Part shown: positions 11,166 to 21,890 of the stretch, piece after piece
Layout: every line of letters starts with the position of its first letter
How positions within the stretch are numbered: position 1 is the stretch's first letter
Source: Cricetomys ansorgei
Taxonomy: Eukaryota; Chordata; Mammalia; Rodentia; Nesomyidae
Assembly (NCBI GenBank): GCA_026225945.1
Contig: JAMJFZ010001258.1
Location: forward strand, 4,373,001 to 4,437,000
Direction: 5' to 3'
Length of the DNA: 64,000 bases
The notes under the pieces: model-generated
What the model was told of the DNA's origin: nothing
Seen by the model: only the letters and a program-made list of their open reading frames with translations
Database searches by the model: none
Program-made: the position numbers and the translations under genes

Positions 11166-11485
11166 TGCAGAGAAGAAGGTGAGGAAGATGAGAAGACCGT
11201 GCCTGGGAGAGCAGGAGAGGTGGCCTGGACCTGGCTGGCAGGTCCACACACACTCCACGTGCTTCCCCAGTTATAAGCCAGGCCCAACTGCAAGGTAGCC
11301 TGGGAACCATGTCAGTGGCGCCCAGGAAGAAGAGAAAGTGGGTCGAGGAAGGCAGCAGTGTGGCCTGCATTCTGCTATATCTGGCAACCATACTGCGGGG
11401 CCTGTGTCCTGACAGCCAGGAAGCAGCTGTGTTGCTTTTTAGAGTTCAGATGTTGCTCAGCACTCTTCTGCTGCCAGATAAGGGT

Positions 11486-11752
11486 CAGCTGGTGTGACAT
11501 TGTACAGGAGGACTATGGGTACACACACACACAGCCGGTGTGACACTGTACAGAGGACTATGGGACAGACACACACAGCCGGTGTGACATTGTATGGAGG
11601 ACTATGGGACACACACACACAGCCGGTGTGACATTGTATGGAGGACTATGGGACACACACACACAGCCGGTGTGACATTGTATGGAAGACTATGGGACAC
11701 ACACAGCCGGTGTGACATCGTATGGAGGACTATGGGACGGACACACATACTC
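11486..11752. repeat. 44-bp minisatellite, 6 units
   Basis: Six units share agccggtgtgacattgta, tggaggactatgggac and a short CA run. Unit starts are at about 11486, 11532, 11576, 11620, 11664 and 11704 (spacings 46, 44, 44, 44, 40), so length changes are due to the CA part. The overlapping frames here reflect the repeat. Confidence 0.95.
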
Positions 11753-12727
11753 ATTTATTTTCCAATGTGGCCTTGTTTGGAAAGCTCAATCTGCAGAGTC
11801 ATCCATTTTGCACAACAAAGGAAGCCTAGACACAGACGACTTGCCAAGTGGTATCAGGATTCAAACCCACGGCTCCTGGGACCCACGCCCATTTAGCTAA
11901 GGATGTGCAAGCTCAGAGTTACACAGGCTGCTCGGCTTTGGTGCAGATTTCCAAAGATCAGCGGGAAGATGGGACAGATGTCACAGTCAGGCACCTTCAG
12001 AAGAATGGTGTCTCCAGAGTCGGCATGCTCTCAGAAATGTCACTCGGAATCTGCCACAGCAAGTTAGTTAGAGGTAGGAGATAGATGGAGAAGGCAGGGT
12101 TCGAGCTCATAAAACCAGGAGCTGCCAGGAAATCGTCTCATTTTATAAGGTCAGGAACAAAAATAGGAAGGAAGGGTATGGAACCAAAGACGAACAGACG
12201 TCAGGGGCAAGAACTATAGGGATTGTTTCAGGAAGCGCTGATGCCCCGTAAGATAGGAGGGAAATGTCCCAGGAACACGGGAAGGGCAACACTGACCTGT
12301 TTCCTCAGGTCAATGGTTTGACATTTATGAGTTGGAAAAGGAATGGACTTTTGGAAGAGGATGACCTTGAACTGGGTCAGCCTCTGGACGGTGGCGGAGG
12401 ATCGATTATTGGTTAAATGCATGAGCAAATGATTGGGTTTGTTTAGGGAGGGATTGAAGTTGAGGCCAAGAGGCTGCATGAGGAAGCCTCAAGTTCTTCC
12501 AGCACAGGAGATTTCCAGCCACGGGGAATGCTCCCAGCCAGAGCACGGAGGAAGCTAGCAGGCCAGTAAGGAGTGGTGGACCGGAAGATGGCTGACAGGG
12601 GATGCCGGCTTGGTGGAAATCAGGGGCACTGTAGCCCACTGCAGAACTGCCCAGAGAAATTTTGACATCACATGAGGGGGAGCCATTGTCCATGTGAGAA
12701 ATAAGAGTAAGTGTCACCCCTAGAGCG
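11753..12727. other. Unique sequence, no gene recognised
   Basis: Nearly 1 kb with no repeat family I can identify and no credible coding frame. Confidence 0.45.
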
Positions 12728-12890
12728 GATCTCTATGAAGTCTGTCACCTGGTGGCTAAGGAACAGGAGAACGGTGATTTCGGCAGCTCTGGAGGCCAAG
12801 CTGTCCGAAGGTCATTGCCTTGAACACCACCAAGTGTTGAGACACATGAGCTTGTGAGGGACATTTCTAACTCAAACAATGACACTGGGC
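12728..12890 (-). mobile_element. Possible old MaLR/MLT1 LTR fragment
   Basis: The blocks ggcagctctggaggccaagc and gacacatgagcttgtgaggg acatttctaactcaaa resemble the start and end of an antisense MaLR LTR with the middle deleted. Weak similarity. Confidence 0.35.
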
Positions 12891-13140
12891 CTCCTGTGGT
12901 TGGGGGAGGGGCCACATCCCTTGATTCTCTAGTACACACGTGCACATTCACCAGAGTGGAGCCCTCAGGACCCAACTCCCATTAGCCCAACTTCCTAAAC
13001 ATACCAACTGGAGGTGGCTTTGGTTTCCCAGGACTGTGGGAGTGGGCCAACTTCACGCCTGAAGTCCTCAGTAGGGCAGGTTTCTGGATAGAGAAGATGC
13101 ACATGTTGTATGTAGTGGGGATTGTAGGAACAGCAGCAGG

Positions 13141-13589
13141 CTAGGACGGCTGGTCTCCCTGCCTCTGGGCTCCTTCTGCAAGCTGCTCACCGCTCAGCGC
13201 AGGGCGGGCCCAGCAGAGCCTGAGGGGCTGGAGAGCCCGTGGGAACCCAGGAGGTCCGGCCCAGCTGCTGCCCTGCAAACTCAGCCAGCGATAAGCGGCA
13301 GCTGTGCGAGTGCCCAGCACCAGGTACCCCGCCCTGGCCTCCCAGAAAAGGAAGGGGCAGCCCTGCTTGGCCGCTGCTCGGAGGTCACAAAGCAAGGGAC
13401 TCTGCCGCAGAGACAGGCTCACTTCAGCAGGACTCCCTCCTCCGCATTCATGCAATAGGCTGACCCCAGCAGCCTCGGCCCAGCGTCTCCAGCTCCTTTT
13501 AACTTCTATTTCCCGTAGCGCTCAGCACTTTCGAGGGCACCCTGTAACGATTACCGGCGGCTTCGCTTGCTGTTTGTTTCCCGTCGCAG
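13141..13589. other. GC-rich, CpG-containing patch
   Basis: Clearly richer in GC and CpG than its surroundings, with roughly 25-30 CpG by eye over about 450 bases. It contains no repeat I recognise. It could be a weak CpG island, an upstream exon or ordinary GC-rich DNA. Frames of about 100 codons on both strands look non-specific. Confidence 0.35.
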
Positions 13590-13720
13590 GAGAGAAGCTT
13601 CAAGAAGTATGATCTTTTCTGTCCAACTTGCTCCACGTTCTATCCCAAATACCGAAAACAGCTCCATCACGCCGCGGTCCTTAATCCACACTTCAGAAAG
13701 ACAAAACGAGTGCATTCAAG
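13590..13720 (+). other. Candidate exon (131 bp), unsupported by homology
   Basis: It is preceded by a strong acceptor: a pyrimidine tract (cttgctgtttgtttcccg) ending in tcgcag. It is followed by a plausible donor (caag then gtgaaa). One frame stays open from the first base and meets a stop only just after the donor; the 43-codon peptide has a CPTC at residues 11-14 and HH at 26-27, loosely like a zinc-binding spacing. I do not recognise a family, and acceptor-like tracts are common in introns, so this remains a prediction. Length 131 is not a multiple of 3. Confidence 0.2.
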
Positions 13721-13827
13721 GTGAAAGACCTGGAACATTCTAGAGATGAGTCAGAGATCCACAGTGGACTACTGTATTTTACATGTGGAACACACAACCT
13801 GTGTTTATCTTAAAATGATCATCCTGG

Positions 13828-13991
13828 GGCCAGCAAGACGGATCGGCAGTAGAGGCGCCCTCTGCCAAGCCCGGCTTCCTGAGTTCGAGTCTCAGGACTC
13901 ACGTGGAGAGAACCAACTCCTGAAGGATGTCTTCTGACCTTCACATGTTTACCACAAAACCCGCCCATACCTCTGTGTGCACGCACACGCG

Positions 13992-14022
<31 letters not shown>

Positions 14023-14065
14023 GCAGACCTCTCCCTAATAAATGAGTAAATATAATTTATTTTTT
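13828..14065 (+). repeat. B2-family SINE with CA-expanded tail
   Basis: Blocks ggccagcaagacggatcggc, aagcccggcttcctgagttc, ggatgtcttctgaccttcac, then a CA run (about 13980-14022) and aataaatgagtaaat tail. The CA microsatellite grew from the SINE tail. Confidence 0.75.
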
Positions 14066-14073
14066 TAACTCTA

Positions 14074-14250
14074 GGGCCAGTGAGCGAGCTCAGCAGTTGA
14101 AGGTGCTTGCCACCGAGCATGGTGACCGGACTACAACTCCCAAACCGATTCCACAAAGTTGTCTTACGACCTCCACATGCCTGCCCACGCATTCAGGCGA
14201 TGCGGTGTGCATAACTCACACAAATGCACGCAATGAAAATATATTACTTG
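14074..14250 (+). repeat. B2-family SINE, second copy in tandem
   Basis: gggccagtgagcgagctcag, ggtgcttgccaccgagcatg, agttgtcttacgacctccac, and an A-rich end (cacgcaatgaaaatatatta). It lies directly after the previous B2-like copy in the same orientation. It is not identical to it, so two insertions are likelier than a duplication. Confidence 0.65.
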
Positions 14251-14263
14251 GGCTGTGAATAGG

Positions 14264-15184
14264 GAGGGGGTGGTAGGGGTAGAGGGTAGGGGTCAGAGCA
14301 TGGGGGTGTGGGGTGGAGGGTAGGGGTCAGAGCATGGGGGTGTGGGGTGGAGGGGAAGGGTCAGAGCATGGGGGTGTGGGGTGGAGGGTAGGGGTCAGGG
14401 CATGGGGGTGTGGGGTGGAGGGGAGGGGTCAGGGCATGGGGGTGTGGGGTGGAGGGGAGGGGTCAGGGCATGGGGGTGTGGGGTGGAGGGGAGGGGTCAG
14501 GGCATGGGGGTGTGGGGTGGAGGGGAAGAGTCAGGGCATGGGGGTGTGGGGTGGAGGGGAAGGGTCAGGACATGGGGGTGTGGGGTGGAGGGGAAGGGTC
14601 AGGGCATGGGGGTGTAGGGTGGAGGGAAGAGGTCAGGGCATGGGGGTGTGGGGTGGAGGGAAGAGGTCAGGGCATGGGGGTGTGGGGTGGAGGGTAGGGG
14701 TCAGGACATGGGGTTGTGGGGTGGAGGGAAGGGGTCAGAACATGGGGGTATAGGTGGAGGGAAGGGGTCAGGGCATGGGGGTGTGGGGTGGAGGGAAGAG
14801 GTCAGGGCATGGGGGTGTGGAGTGGAGGGAAGAGGTCAGGGCATGGGGGGTGTGGGGTGGAGGGGAAGGGTCAGGACATGGGGGTGTGGGGTGGAGGGGA
14901 GGGGTCAGGGCATGGAGGTGTGGGGTGGAGGGAAGGGGTCAGGGCATGGGGGTGTGGGGTGGAGGGAAGAGGTCAGGGCATAGGGGTGTGGGGTGGAGGG
15001 TAGGGGTCAGGACATGGGGTTGTGGGGTGGAGGGAAGGGGTCAGGACATGGGGGTATAGGTGGAGGAGAAGGGTCAGGACATGGGGGTGTGGGGTGGAGG
15101 GGAGGGGTCAGGGCATGGGGGTGTGGGGTGGAGGGAAGGGGTCAGGGCATGGGGATGTGGGTGGAGGGGAGGGGCCAGGACATG
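14264..15184. repeat. 34-bp G-rich minisatellite, about 27 units
   Basis: Units follow ggggtgtggggtggaggg, then (g/a)aggggtcagggcatg, with 34-bp spacing; the tggggg motif recurs from 14301 to 15150. Two units with ggtataggtgg are slightly shorter. A block of nine units is duplicated: tcaggacatggggttgtgg occurs at 14701 and 15007, exactly 306 bp (9 x 34) apart, with matching neighbours. Since 34 is not a multiple of 3 and the unit lacks stops, all three plus frames stay open in long runs; these are not genes. The plus strand is G-rich with many runs of four or more G. Confidence 0.97.
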
Positions 15185-16092
15185 ATGAGGGTGAGTCTGG
15201 CAGCACAGGAATCAGGAAGGGAAGGGACTGCAGTTGTTCACTTGGGAGGTGCATGCTTGGGCCATGGTGTTCCCAGAAATGTGGAAGCCTGTGATTGGAT
15301 CTGAGGACGTGATGGCAGAGCTGCCAACGCCTGCAGATTGGGAGGGAGCTCAGAGCTGGAGGGAGAAATGGCAGGCCCATTAGCAGAAGGAGCCTGGAGG
15401 AGGAGGCGCAGCAGGTGTGAGGCTGGAAAACAAGATTTTTAGTTATACGTTTTCTCAAATATTTACTGAGCTCTCCGTGTTTGGGGAACCGTGCGGGGCT
15501 GAGGGTACCATAGTGAACAGCTGACCTGAAGCTCTTCCCTGCAGGGAGCATCCACTCTAGGGGAGAAGACTTTAAACTGGAAAGCTGGGTGTGGCAGGAG
15601 ACGGGGAGGGGAGAGAGGGGGGTGAGGGAGGGTACAGTTTATAACAAGTCACTCAGGGAGAATTTGAGGCAGGAAGCCATGAAGACCCTGGGTGAATCTT
15701 CCAGATAAACAAACTAACTAACTAACTAGCAAACCAGTTCTTCTGAAATGGAGCCTATCCTCCACCTTTGGAAAATGACGAGGAAATCATGGTGGAGGGC
15801 AGAGGTGACAGAGGGCACAGAGGGTCGGGGGAGCAGAGCAGATCATTCAGTGGGTTCGTATCCGATGAGAGGTAGGAAAGCCACTGGGGAAATAATGACT
15901 TGAGCTGACTCCTGTGTCCTGTGGAGCCCGTGGGAGAGGGTCGGGTACGTTCTGCAGCTCTGGGAGGGGCCATAGCTGGGAATACCCTACAACATCCAGT
16001 GACAGGCACCGGGCAAGGCTGGCCAGAGAGATGTTGGAGCTGAGAAGAGCCAAAGCAAACTGCTATTGTGTGACGTCGCTACGAAGACTCAC
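15185..16092. other. Unique sequence with a possible very old repeat
   Basis: At 15440-15560 the order atatttactgagctctccgt, gtaccatagtgaacagctga and ctcttccctgcagggagcat resembles a widespread ancient mammalian repeat (MIR/L2/L3 type), but too diverged to name. The rest is unassigned. Confidence 0.3.
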
Positions 16093-16650
16093 CCTGTGAA
16101 GGGCTAACTCCTGCCAACGCTAGACAGAGAAGACACGGCATACCCAGAACGGCTCCTGTCCACCTCCACCTTGGTGAACTGAGTTTAGTTGCAGTCTCTT
16201 ACAGGAGCCCGAGCAACACAAAGGCAGCTATTCCGTCGGGAAGTCTCAGACAACGTCTAAATAGCTATGTGGCTGAAGGGCCCCATCTGTAGCATGGGTG
16301 ATTCATGAAGAGCTGCACTGCTGAAGAGGCCCTGGGGTCCACGTGCTGGCTCTCGTATGACCTGGGGACGGAGTGGGCTCATACAGGGATCTGTAGAGGC
16401 GCATGAGCCTGTGGTCCTCCCTCCCTCCCTCCATAAGGGAATGTTGGTAGGCTGGACCTCAGAGAGTTGCCTATGGGTAAACACAGCTGCTCTCATTCAA
16501 GACAGCCATGGTCATGTCCAGCCTGGAGGAAATAACACCGTAACAGCTGCAGAGCTCCAAGAACAGACTATCATGTGCAGAGAGGACAGGCATCTGCAGC
16601 TCTTCCTGTCTCTGCTCCCTCCATGCTGAGGGCCCGTTCCTGGGACAATG
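16093..16650. repeat. Rodent interspersed repeat, family not assigned
   Basis: The blocks aactcctgccaacgctagac, ggctcctgtccacctccacc, ttggtgaactgagtttagtt, gtctcttacaggagcc and, further on, catgtgcagagaggacaggc recall a medium-copy rodent repeat (possibly an RMER-type LTR). I cannot give the name or exact limits. A CTCC run (16419-16432) lies inside. Confidence 0.4.
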
Positions 16651-18617
16651 CTTGCTCTCACTGAATTGCAGTGCTCCGTGGAGTCTCTTGGGAATATATT
16701 CGTGATTCGTGTGACATACGCATGCGTGTGAGAAAGCCTGTGGCCCTGAGCGAGTGTCAGGTGTGTGAACGCAGCTGACAAGAGCGGGCGAGCCTGGAGA
16801 TTTTCGGCGTGCTTAGCTGCAGGTGAAACCCAAGCTAGTTCCTGGAACCGCAAGCTGATGTTGGCCGCGGCTGCTGCCTTGTGCAATAAGGCACTTAAGG
16901 TCACCGTCAGCTTCCAGTTTGCGTTTAAGAACTACTATTGCCTGTTCACCAATAGCTGGCTGCTGTCGGTAGGACCGCAGAGGCCTGCTGTCTGTGTGGG
17001 ATGCAGTGTGGGAAGACCCCTGATTTATAGTGTTTACCGATTCCTATGGTGTTAAGTATCACCCAATGGCTAACTTCACATTCTAGTGGTTTAACAGCTG
17101 ACTCCCGAAGTCCTTGCAATTTCCTTGAACATTTAACAGCTGGCTCAACACACCAGCCCCTTTTCCTCAGTAAGGATGGCCAGGATGCTCCACAGCCCTA
17201 ATTCCTGTGGCTTCTCAGCTTTTCCCTATTCCCCTGCACCCATGCAGTTCACAGCGGACATGGCCGGATGCCCAGGGCGGTGACGTCTCTGCTGTTTGAG
17301 ATTTTCCTCTGTTGTCATCTTTCAGCCAGGACCCTAAGTCTCTGCTGAGTTGAATTGCTGACCTTGTGACTTCGAACTTAGGGCTCTTGCCCTTGCTGAG
17401 GGTGGACCATAACCCTTGCATGTGAGACTCGATTACTTTGAATCCTTCTGAATTTGGCGTTCATGATAGAAACGATGTCGGTGTGTCCTTCAAGAACTCA
17501 GGAAGAACACCCAAGAAGGGAATGGTCTTTATCATCCCGCCATCCAAATGCTCTGTGTGAAGAGAAAGGGGGTGGGGGGGGGTGGCTGATGACGCAGGGC
17601 TTCAGCAGGCCAGGTTAGCACAGGCCTGCACAGGGACATGGGGCCGGAGTCTGTACTGATCAAGGTCTGGGGCAGAGGCCCATTTCTTTTCCTCATTTTC
17701 ATTCGTCGTTTGGAACAGGGAAAATCCCCTTCTCAAAGCATGTTAATAACGAGCCAACTGCCACGGACCCCAGTCAGGGTCGGACTCCGAAGCAAAGGCA
17801 ACCTTACAGATTTATGCATTTAAATCCACACACTGTACGTCCTGACCAACAAAATACCATCCATTTCTAAAAGTCCAGATGGGAAATTCAACGTCCTTTG
17901 GCCTCGTTCCTACGAGGGGCTGCAAAGGGACTCTGCTGTGTCGATTCCCTGTATGGCGAGCCCAGCAGTCTCTCCCCGGTAGTACCGCATTCTGAGAGAG
18001 ACGGACCAAGCGACCGGTGCCTTCTGCAAGCCCCCTGCCGGTCCCTGAAGTCTCTTTGTTCATGTCTATCATCAAACCTGGCACAAAGCTGCTCGGGGGT
18101 CCTGTGGAAAAGAAGCCAGACAGTTGCCTGAAGCAGGACCATCCGCAAGGTCCAGCGCCACGTCTGCAGTGGTGACCTGGGAGTGCACGGGCAAGCCAGG
18201 CGACACCTGGACAGCGAGGCTGTGCTCGCTGGTGACTTTTGTGCCACATTACTCCTCGCCCCTGTGAGCCTTGCGACAGCAGAGGCTGGAGGCCCCTGGA
18301 GCCAAGCGCTGGTTGGGAGCTCCAGGGCACAGATGTATCTCAGGCCCACCAGTTCCCCTGGAATACCAGCTTGCTCAGTGGTTGCGCCCAAGTCAAGAGC
18401 AGCTCCGGTCTGATTTTCCCTCCTGGAGAAGGCTACGAGACCACACCAGCCAGAAAGCCCAGCATGGCTTGCTTTGTTTTTAGCTATTTTGCATGGCCTT
18501 CCAGACAGCAGTGGCCCAAGATTCCAGATGGGGAGCGGGTGAATGAAATGTGTGTCCTCAAATCCACACTGCACCCTGGGAAGGAGGAGTGCTGGAGGCT
18601 TCTGAAAACACACTGAC
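16651..18617. other. Unique stretch, no gene recognised
   Basis: Two kilobases without a named repeat. Minus-strand frames of 172 and 281 codons (17812-18330, 17888-18733) exist; the second starts inside the CT-rich tract and has no domains. A short impure G run lies at 17569-17585. Confidence 0.45.
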
Positions 18618-18735
18618 TTCTTCCCTTCCTTCCTTCCTCCCTTCCTTCCCTCCCTCCCTCCTTCCTTTTTTCTTTCCTCCGTTCTTTCCTTCCTCCCTCC
18701 CTTCTCCCTCCTTCCCTCTCTCCCCCTGTTCATCT
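18618..18735. repeat. Polypyrimidine (TTCC/CTCC)n tract
   Basis: About 118 bases almost purely C and T on the plus strand, built from ttcc and ctcc units. The minus strand is polypurine and yields a spurious Gly/Arg/Lys/Glu frame. Confidence 0.95.
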
Positions 18736-19470
18736 TCTTAAGCCTATCTGACTATCTGAACCTCTGGACTTGTTTGGACAGAAATAAGGAGTAAAAATCC
18801 TCTTGGCATTGGTTTTTGTGTTTTTTTCAATTTTCTTGTCAAAGTGACTCATGACAAAAAAATGCCAATTTCAATCAATTTCAATTCCACAGAACAGAAA
18901 AATAGAGAATTTATAGGCAGCCATTGGAAACAAGGGAGCCATCTGGTTTTTAAGTATAGTTTCTCCCTGGACTAGTTCTCTGTAAGAAGTAAGACCGCTT
19001 TCATCATGGCACCAGGGAGAGCCCCATAGCCCAACTCTGGAGGGTTTCAGGGAGCAGGCCCTTCCTCTCCAGGGAGGGTGGCCTTCTTCCTCCCAGGGCT
19101 TTTGAGTTAACCAGTTCCTCTGTCTCTTTAAGTGGAGAGGGATTAGGTTTCATGGGAAGCAGCCTGGGTGAAGGGTGGAGGTCATCCAACCCTGTTATCC
19201 CCGTCCATTTGTCTTTCTCCAGTGTCAAGTCTCACTTTCGCCTCGGCGTCTCCAGAGAGGGCTTCCAACACTGTGGCTAAAACTCGGTAATGTGCTGGCC
19301 GCTTCCAAAGATGAATGATTCCCCCCACAGAGTCAGGGTGGCTCTGGGAATCTGAAAGTCTCATGTAGCTCTCGTAACAAACATGAGGGTATCTGAATTT
19401 CATAGCTACTGAGGTCCTGCTTCCTGCCAGTGCGATGTCTGTTGTCTGGTGACTCGTTCCTATTCAGGGG
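18736..19470. other. Unique sequence, no gene recognised
   Basis: The first 250 bases are AT-rich (18800-18910). No repeat or exon recognised. Confidence 0.45.
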
Positions 19471-19867
19471 CTTCTGTGTGCGTGTGTGTGCGCATGTGTG
19501 AGCATGTGTGTGCACGTGTGTACATGTGTGAGTGTGGATATGCAAGTGGGTACGTGTGTGTGGAGGTCAGAGATGAACTATGGATGTCATTCTTCAGGTT
19601 ACCAGCCTAGGTTTTTGAGATAGGCCCTTCCTGGGCCTGGAGTTCCCAGAGTCTGCTAAGCTGGCTGTCATGGGCCTGGAGTTTGCGGAGTTGGCGACAC
19701 TGGCTGGCCAGCAAGCCCCAGGGTCTTCCTGTCCCTGCTTCCTGGATGCTAATATTACAAGTGCACATCCCTCCGCTCAACTCTTTCCATGTGGGCTCTG
19801 GGGTTGAACTCAGATCCGCACGCCTGCGCAGAGAGCACTTTACCAGCTGATTATCATCCAGGGCCAT
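19471..19867 (-). repeat. B3 SINE with TG-rich tail
   Basis: The plus strand reads gtgtgtgtg-rich sequence, gtggaggtcagagatgaac, tttttgagataggcccttcc, ctggctggccagcaagcccc, tgggctctggggttgaactc, then accagctgattatcatccag. This is the reverse complement of a B3. The TG-rich part (19478-19562) is its expanded tail. A stretch around ggcctggagttcccagagtc appears again 50 bases on as ggcctggagtttgcggagtt, a small internal duplication. Confidence 0.75.
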
Positions 19868-20702
19868 CTTGAATTTGTTTCAAAGGTTCCGAGGAATCTG
19901 ATGAAGCGTTAGCTCTGCCTGCCAGTTCCACCTCTGTGACGTCTCTACCTCAGCGTTTCCTTGCTCAGGGTCTGCCCTCTAGGACTCCTCTTTTCTGTCA
20001 GCCCCTCTTTCTCATCCACCCAGACACAGGGCACCGTGGCGTTGGCCCACGCTGATGGACAGGTCCCTACAGGATGTCGCTCAGCAGTGACCTACGTGTG
20101 AATTTTCCCCAGCTTTCTGCTGTGCTGCTGGCTCTTCTTCTGCCCCAACAACCAACCCCCTCATTTACTATTATTGCCAGTAATGCCTCCGTGTCAGCAG
20201 ACAGTCGTGGCTGTTGTTATGTGTCTCATTGCGCTCCGACCGCTCCCCCACTTCTCCAGCCAGGACTGAGCACACTCCTTTCAGTGGGGTTGCCCCGAAA
20301 TCACCTGTTAATCTCCTCAGGCAGACCGTGCCCACCCAGTGATCCATCAAAGCAAGAGGATATTTGATGAAAGTAAGAAGCAGCGTGGGGGCTGCCTATC
20401 CCTCTTCCCCAGAGCCTCACGCGCGGCCGATGGCCTGGGTGTCAGTGCTACAGCTCCAGTGTCGGCTTATGTAAGGACTTTGCCATGACTCAGGTTTCAA
20501 TATTAAGTGTAGGTTCGTGCATCGAGGGCTTGGGATGCACCAGACGTTCTAGTTGTGTCGTGGATACACGAGAGGGAAGTTCTCAGACCTCGTGGAGCTG
20601 GTGAGGAGAGCCAGGCAGGGATGCGGCTGGGCTCATCTATGCCTGCGCGTACAAAGGATAGAGGTAGACGTTGGCTGTCTGCCTCGAAACTTCTACCTTA
20701 GT
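19868..20702. other. Unique sequence, no gene recognised
   Basis: No named repeat. A 97-codon plus frame (20074-20367) begins with a hydrophobic Leu-rich run but shows no family likeness. Confidence 0.45.
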
Positions 20703-20937
20703 TTGTTTTTGTGAGACAGGGTTTCTTGCTGAACTGGGGACTCACCACGTTTGGCTAGACTGGTTGAGCAGACATCCCAGGGTCATCCTGTCTTTGTTGC
20801 CCCCGGGCTGAGATTACAGGTGTCCAGGCCTGCACTGGGCTCTTTTGTTTGTTTTTGACACTGGCACCAAAGCTCCAACCTTGAGTCCGTAAGCTCCTGA
20901 GGTTGCACTTTCCTGACTGAGCATCTGCCAGCCCAGC
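20703..20937 (-). repeat. B3 SINE, diverged
   Basis: Plus strand: tgagacagggtttcttgctg, actggggactcaccacg, atcctgtctttgttgccccc, gagattacaggtgtccagg, then ctgactgagcatctgccagc. Matches the reverse complement of B3 in order. Confidence 0.65.
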
Positions 20938-21664
20938 TGCGTCCTATCTAACGTCTCTCAAAGTTTGAGCTGGGTGAACGTGTTAGGCCACGGAAGAGCT
21001 TGCCCCTGCCAAGCCATGAGACCACAGATGCGCTTGTTCTTGGGGACTCAGAAGCCACAGTACAGTCTCAGAGCTGATACCCAGCATTGTCCCTGGTTCA
21101 GCTTCTGTGTCTGCCCCAGGGCTGGTGACCACAGCTGGGAATGCTCATCAGCCAAGTAACAGTTAGAGGCAAACAGAGAGAAACTGGGGCTCAGAGAGAG
21201 GTCAGGCAGGGTTACCACACACCAGCAGCATCACTGCTGCTCAGTGGGCGCAGTGCAGGTCTCAGTTTGGGAGCAAGGATAATCAGAAAAGCCACGGCTG
21301 GCACGACCAGAGCTCTCCGATGCCGGATGTCCCAACCGAGGTGAGGTAGAACCTCGGTTGAGAGAACACGTCCAGAGGAGGAGCCTGTGCTGGCCAAGTG
21401 CAAAGGGGCTGAGAGGAAGTTTCAGACAGCCTCGGGGAGAACCAGGCCACCCCAGCGCCGCTGAGGAACTGGCAGTACCAAGATGCCGCTGGGCTTTCAT
21501 CACCCGCTTTCAAAGCCTGTGCGCTTTGCTTTCGTGCGTTTTCAGGAACCCCGTGCTGTGCTTTCATTTTTATTTTTAAAAGATACAAAGATGTAGTTAC
21601 CGGTTAGTGACACAGGAATCACCTAAAGTGTCGGTTCTGACCGACGCACGGCGTGGACAAAGGC
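20938..21664. other. Unique sequence, no gene recognised
   Basis: Small frames only. At 21313-21360 the short motif aaccgaggtgaggtagaac is followed by ctcggttgag, a small inverted repeat (aaccgag / ctcggtt). Confidence 0.4.
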
Positions 21665-21790
21665 TTCTCACACATTAGCGGGCCCACAAATCCCCAAGAC
21701 TTGTTCAGACTTTTGGACTCCGCATCTGGGAGGGGCCAAAGGTTCTGCATTTCTGATGAGCTCCAAGGTGATGCAAATGTGCTGGGCTGG
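21665..21790 (+). mobile_element. MER5A-like hAT-Charlie fragment
   Basis: Blocks ttctcacacattagcggg, gaggggccaaaggttctgca, tttctgatgagctccaaggt and gatgcaaatgtgctggg correspond to the later part of the nonautonomous hAT-Charlie element MER5A. Diverged, with no transposase. Confidence 0.5.
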
Positions 21791-21794
21791 GGCA

Positions 21795-21890
21795 GGTCCG
21801 AGTGCTGAGGCTTGGTGGTCTACAGTGGTCCAAGTGCTGAGACTTGGCGGTCTACTGCGGTCTGAGTGCTGAGACTTGGTGGTCCACAGC
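21795..21890. repeat. 32-bp tandem repeat, 3 copies
   Basis: Three copies starting at 21795, 21827 and 21859, core gagtgctgagacttggtggt. Spacing is exactly 32. The last bases of the third copy touch the start of the URR1 element. Confidence 0.9.

Noticed and set aside
883..15184. CRISPR-like arrays
   Set aside because: The repeats are head-to-tail without unique spacers, and the genome is a mammal's. They are minisatellites.
14313..15304. Gly/Val/Trp-rich frames in all three plus frames
   Set aside because: By-product of the 34-bp array, which lacks stops in every plus frame. Frames shift with each unit, so no stable protein repeat is implied.
17888..18733. 281-codon minus-strand frame
   Set aside because: Its start lies in the polypurine tract, which supplies the first 40 residues. 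The remainder has no domain and competes with frames on the other strand.
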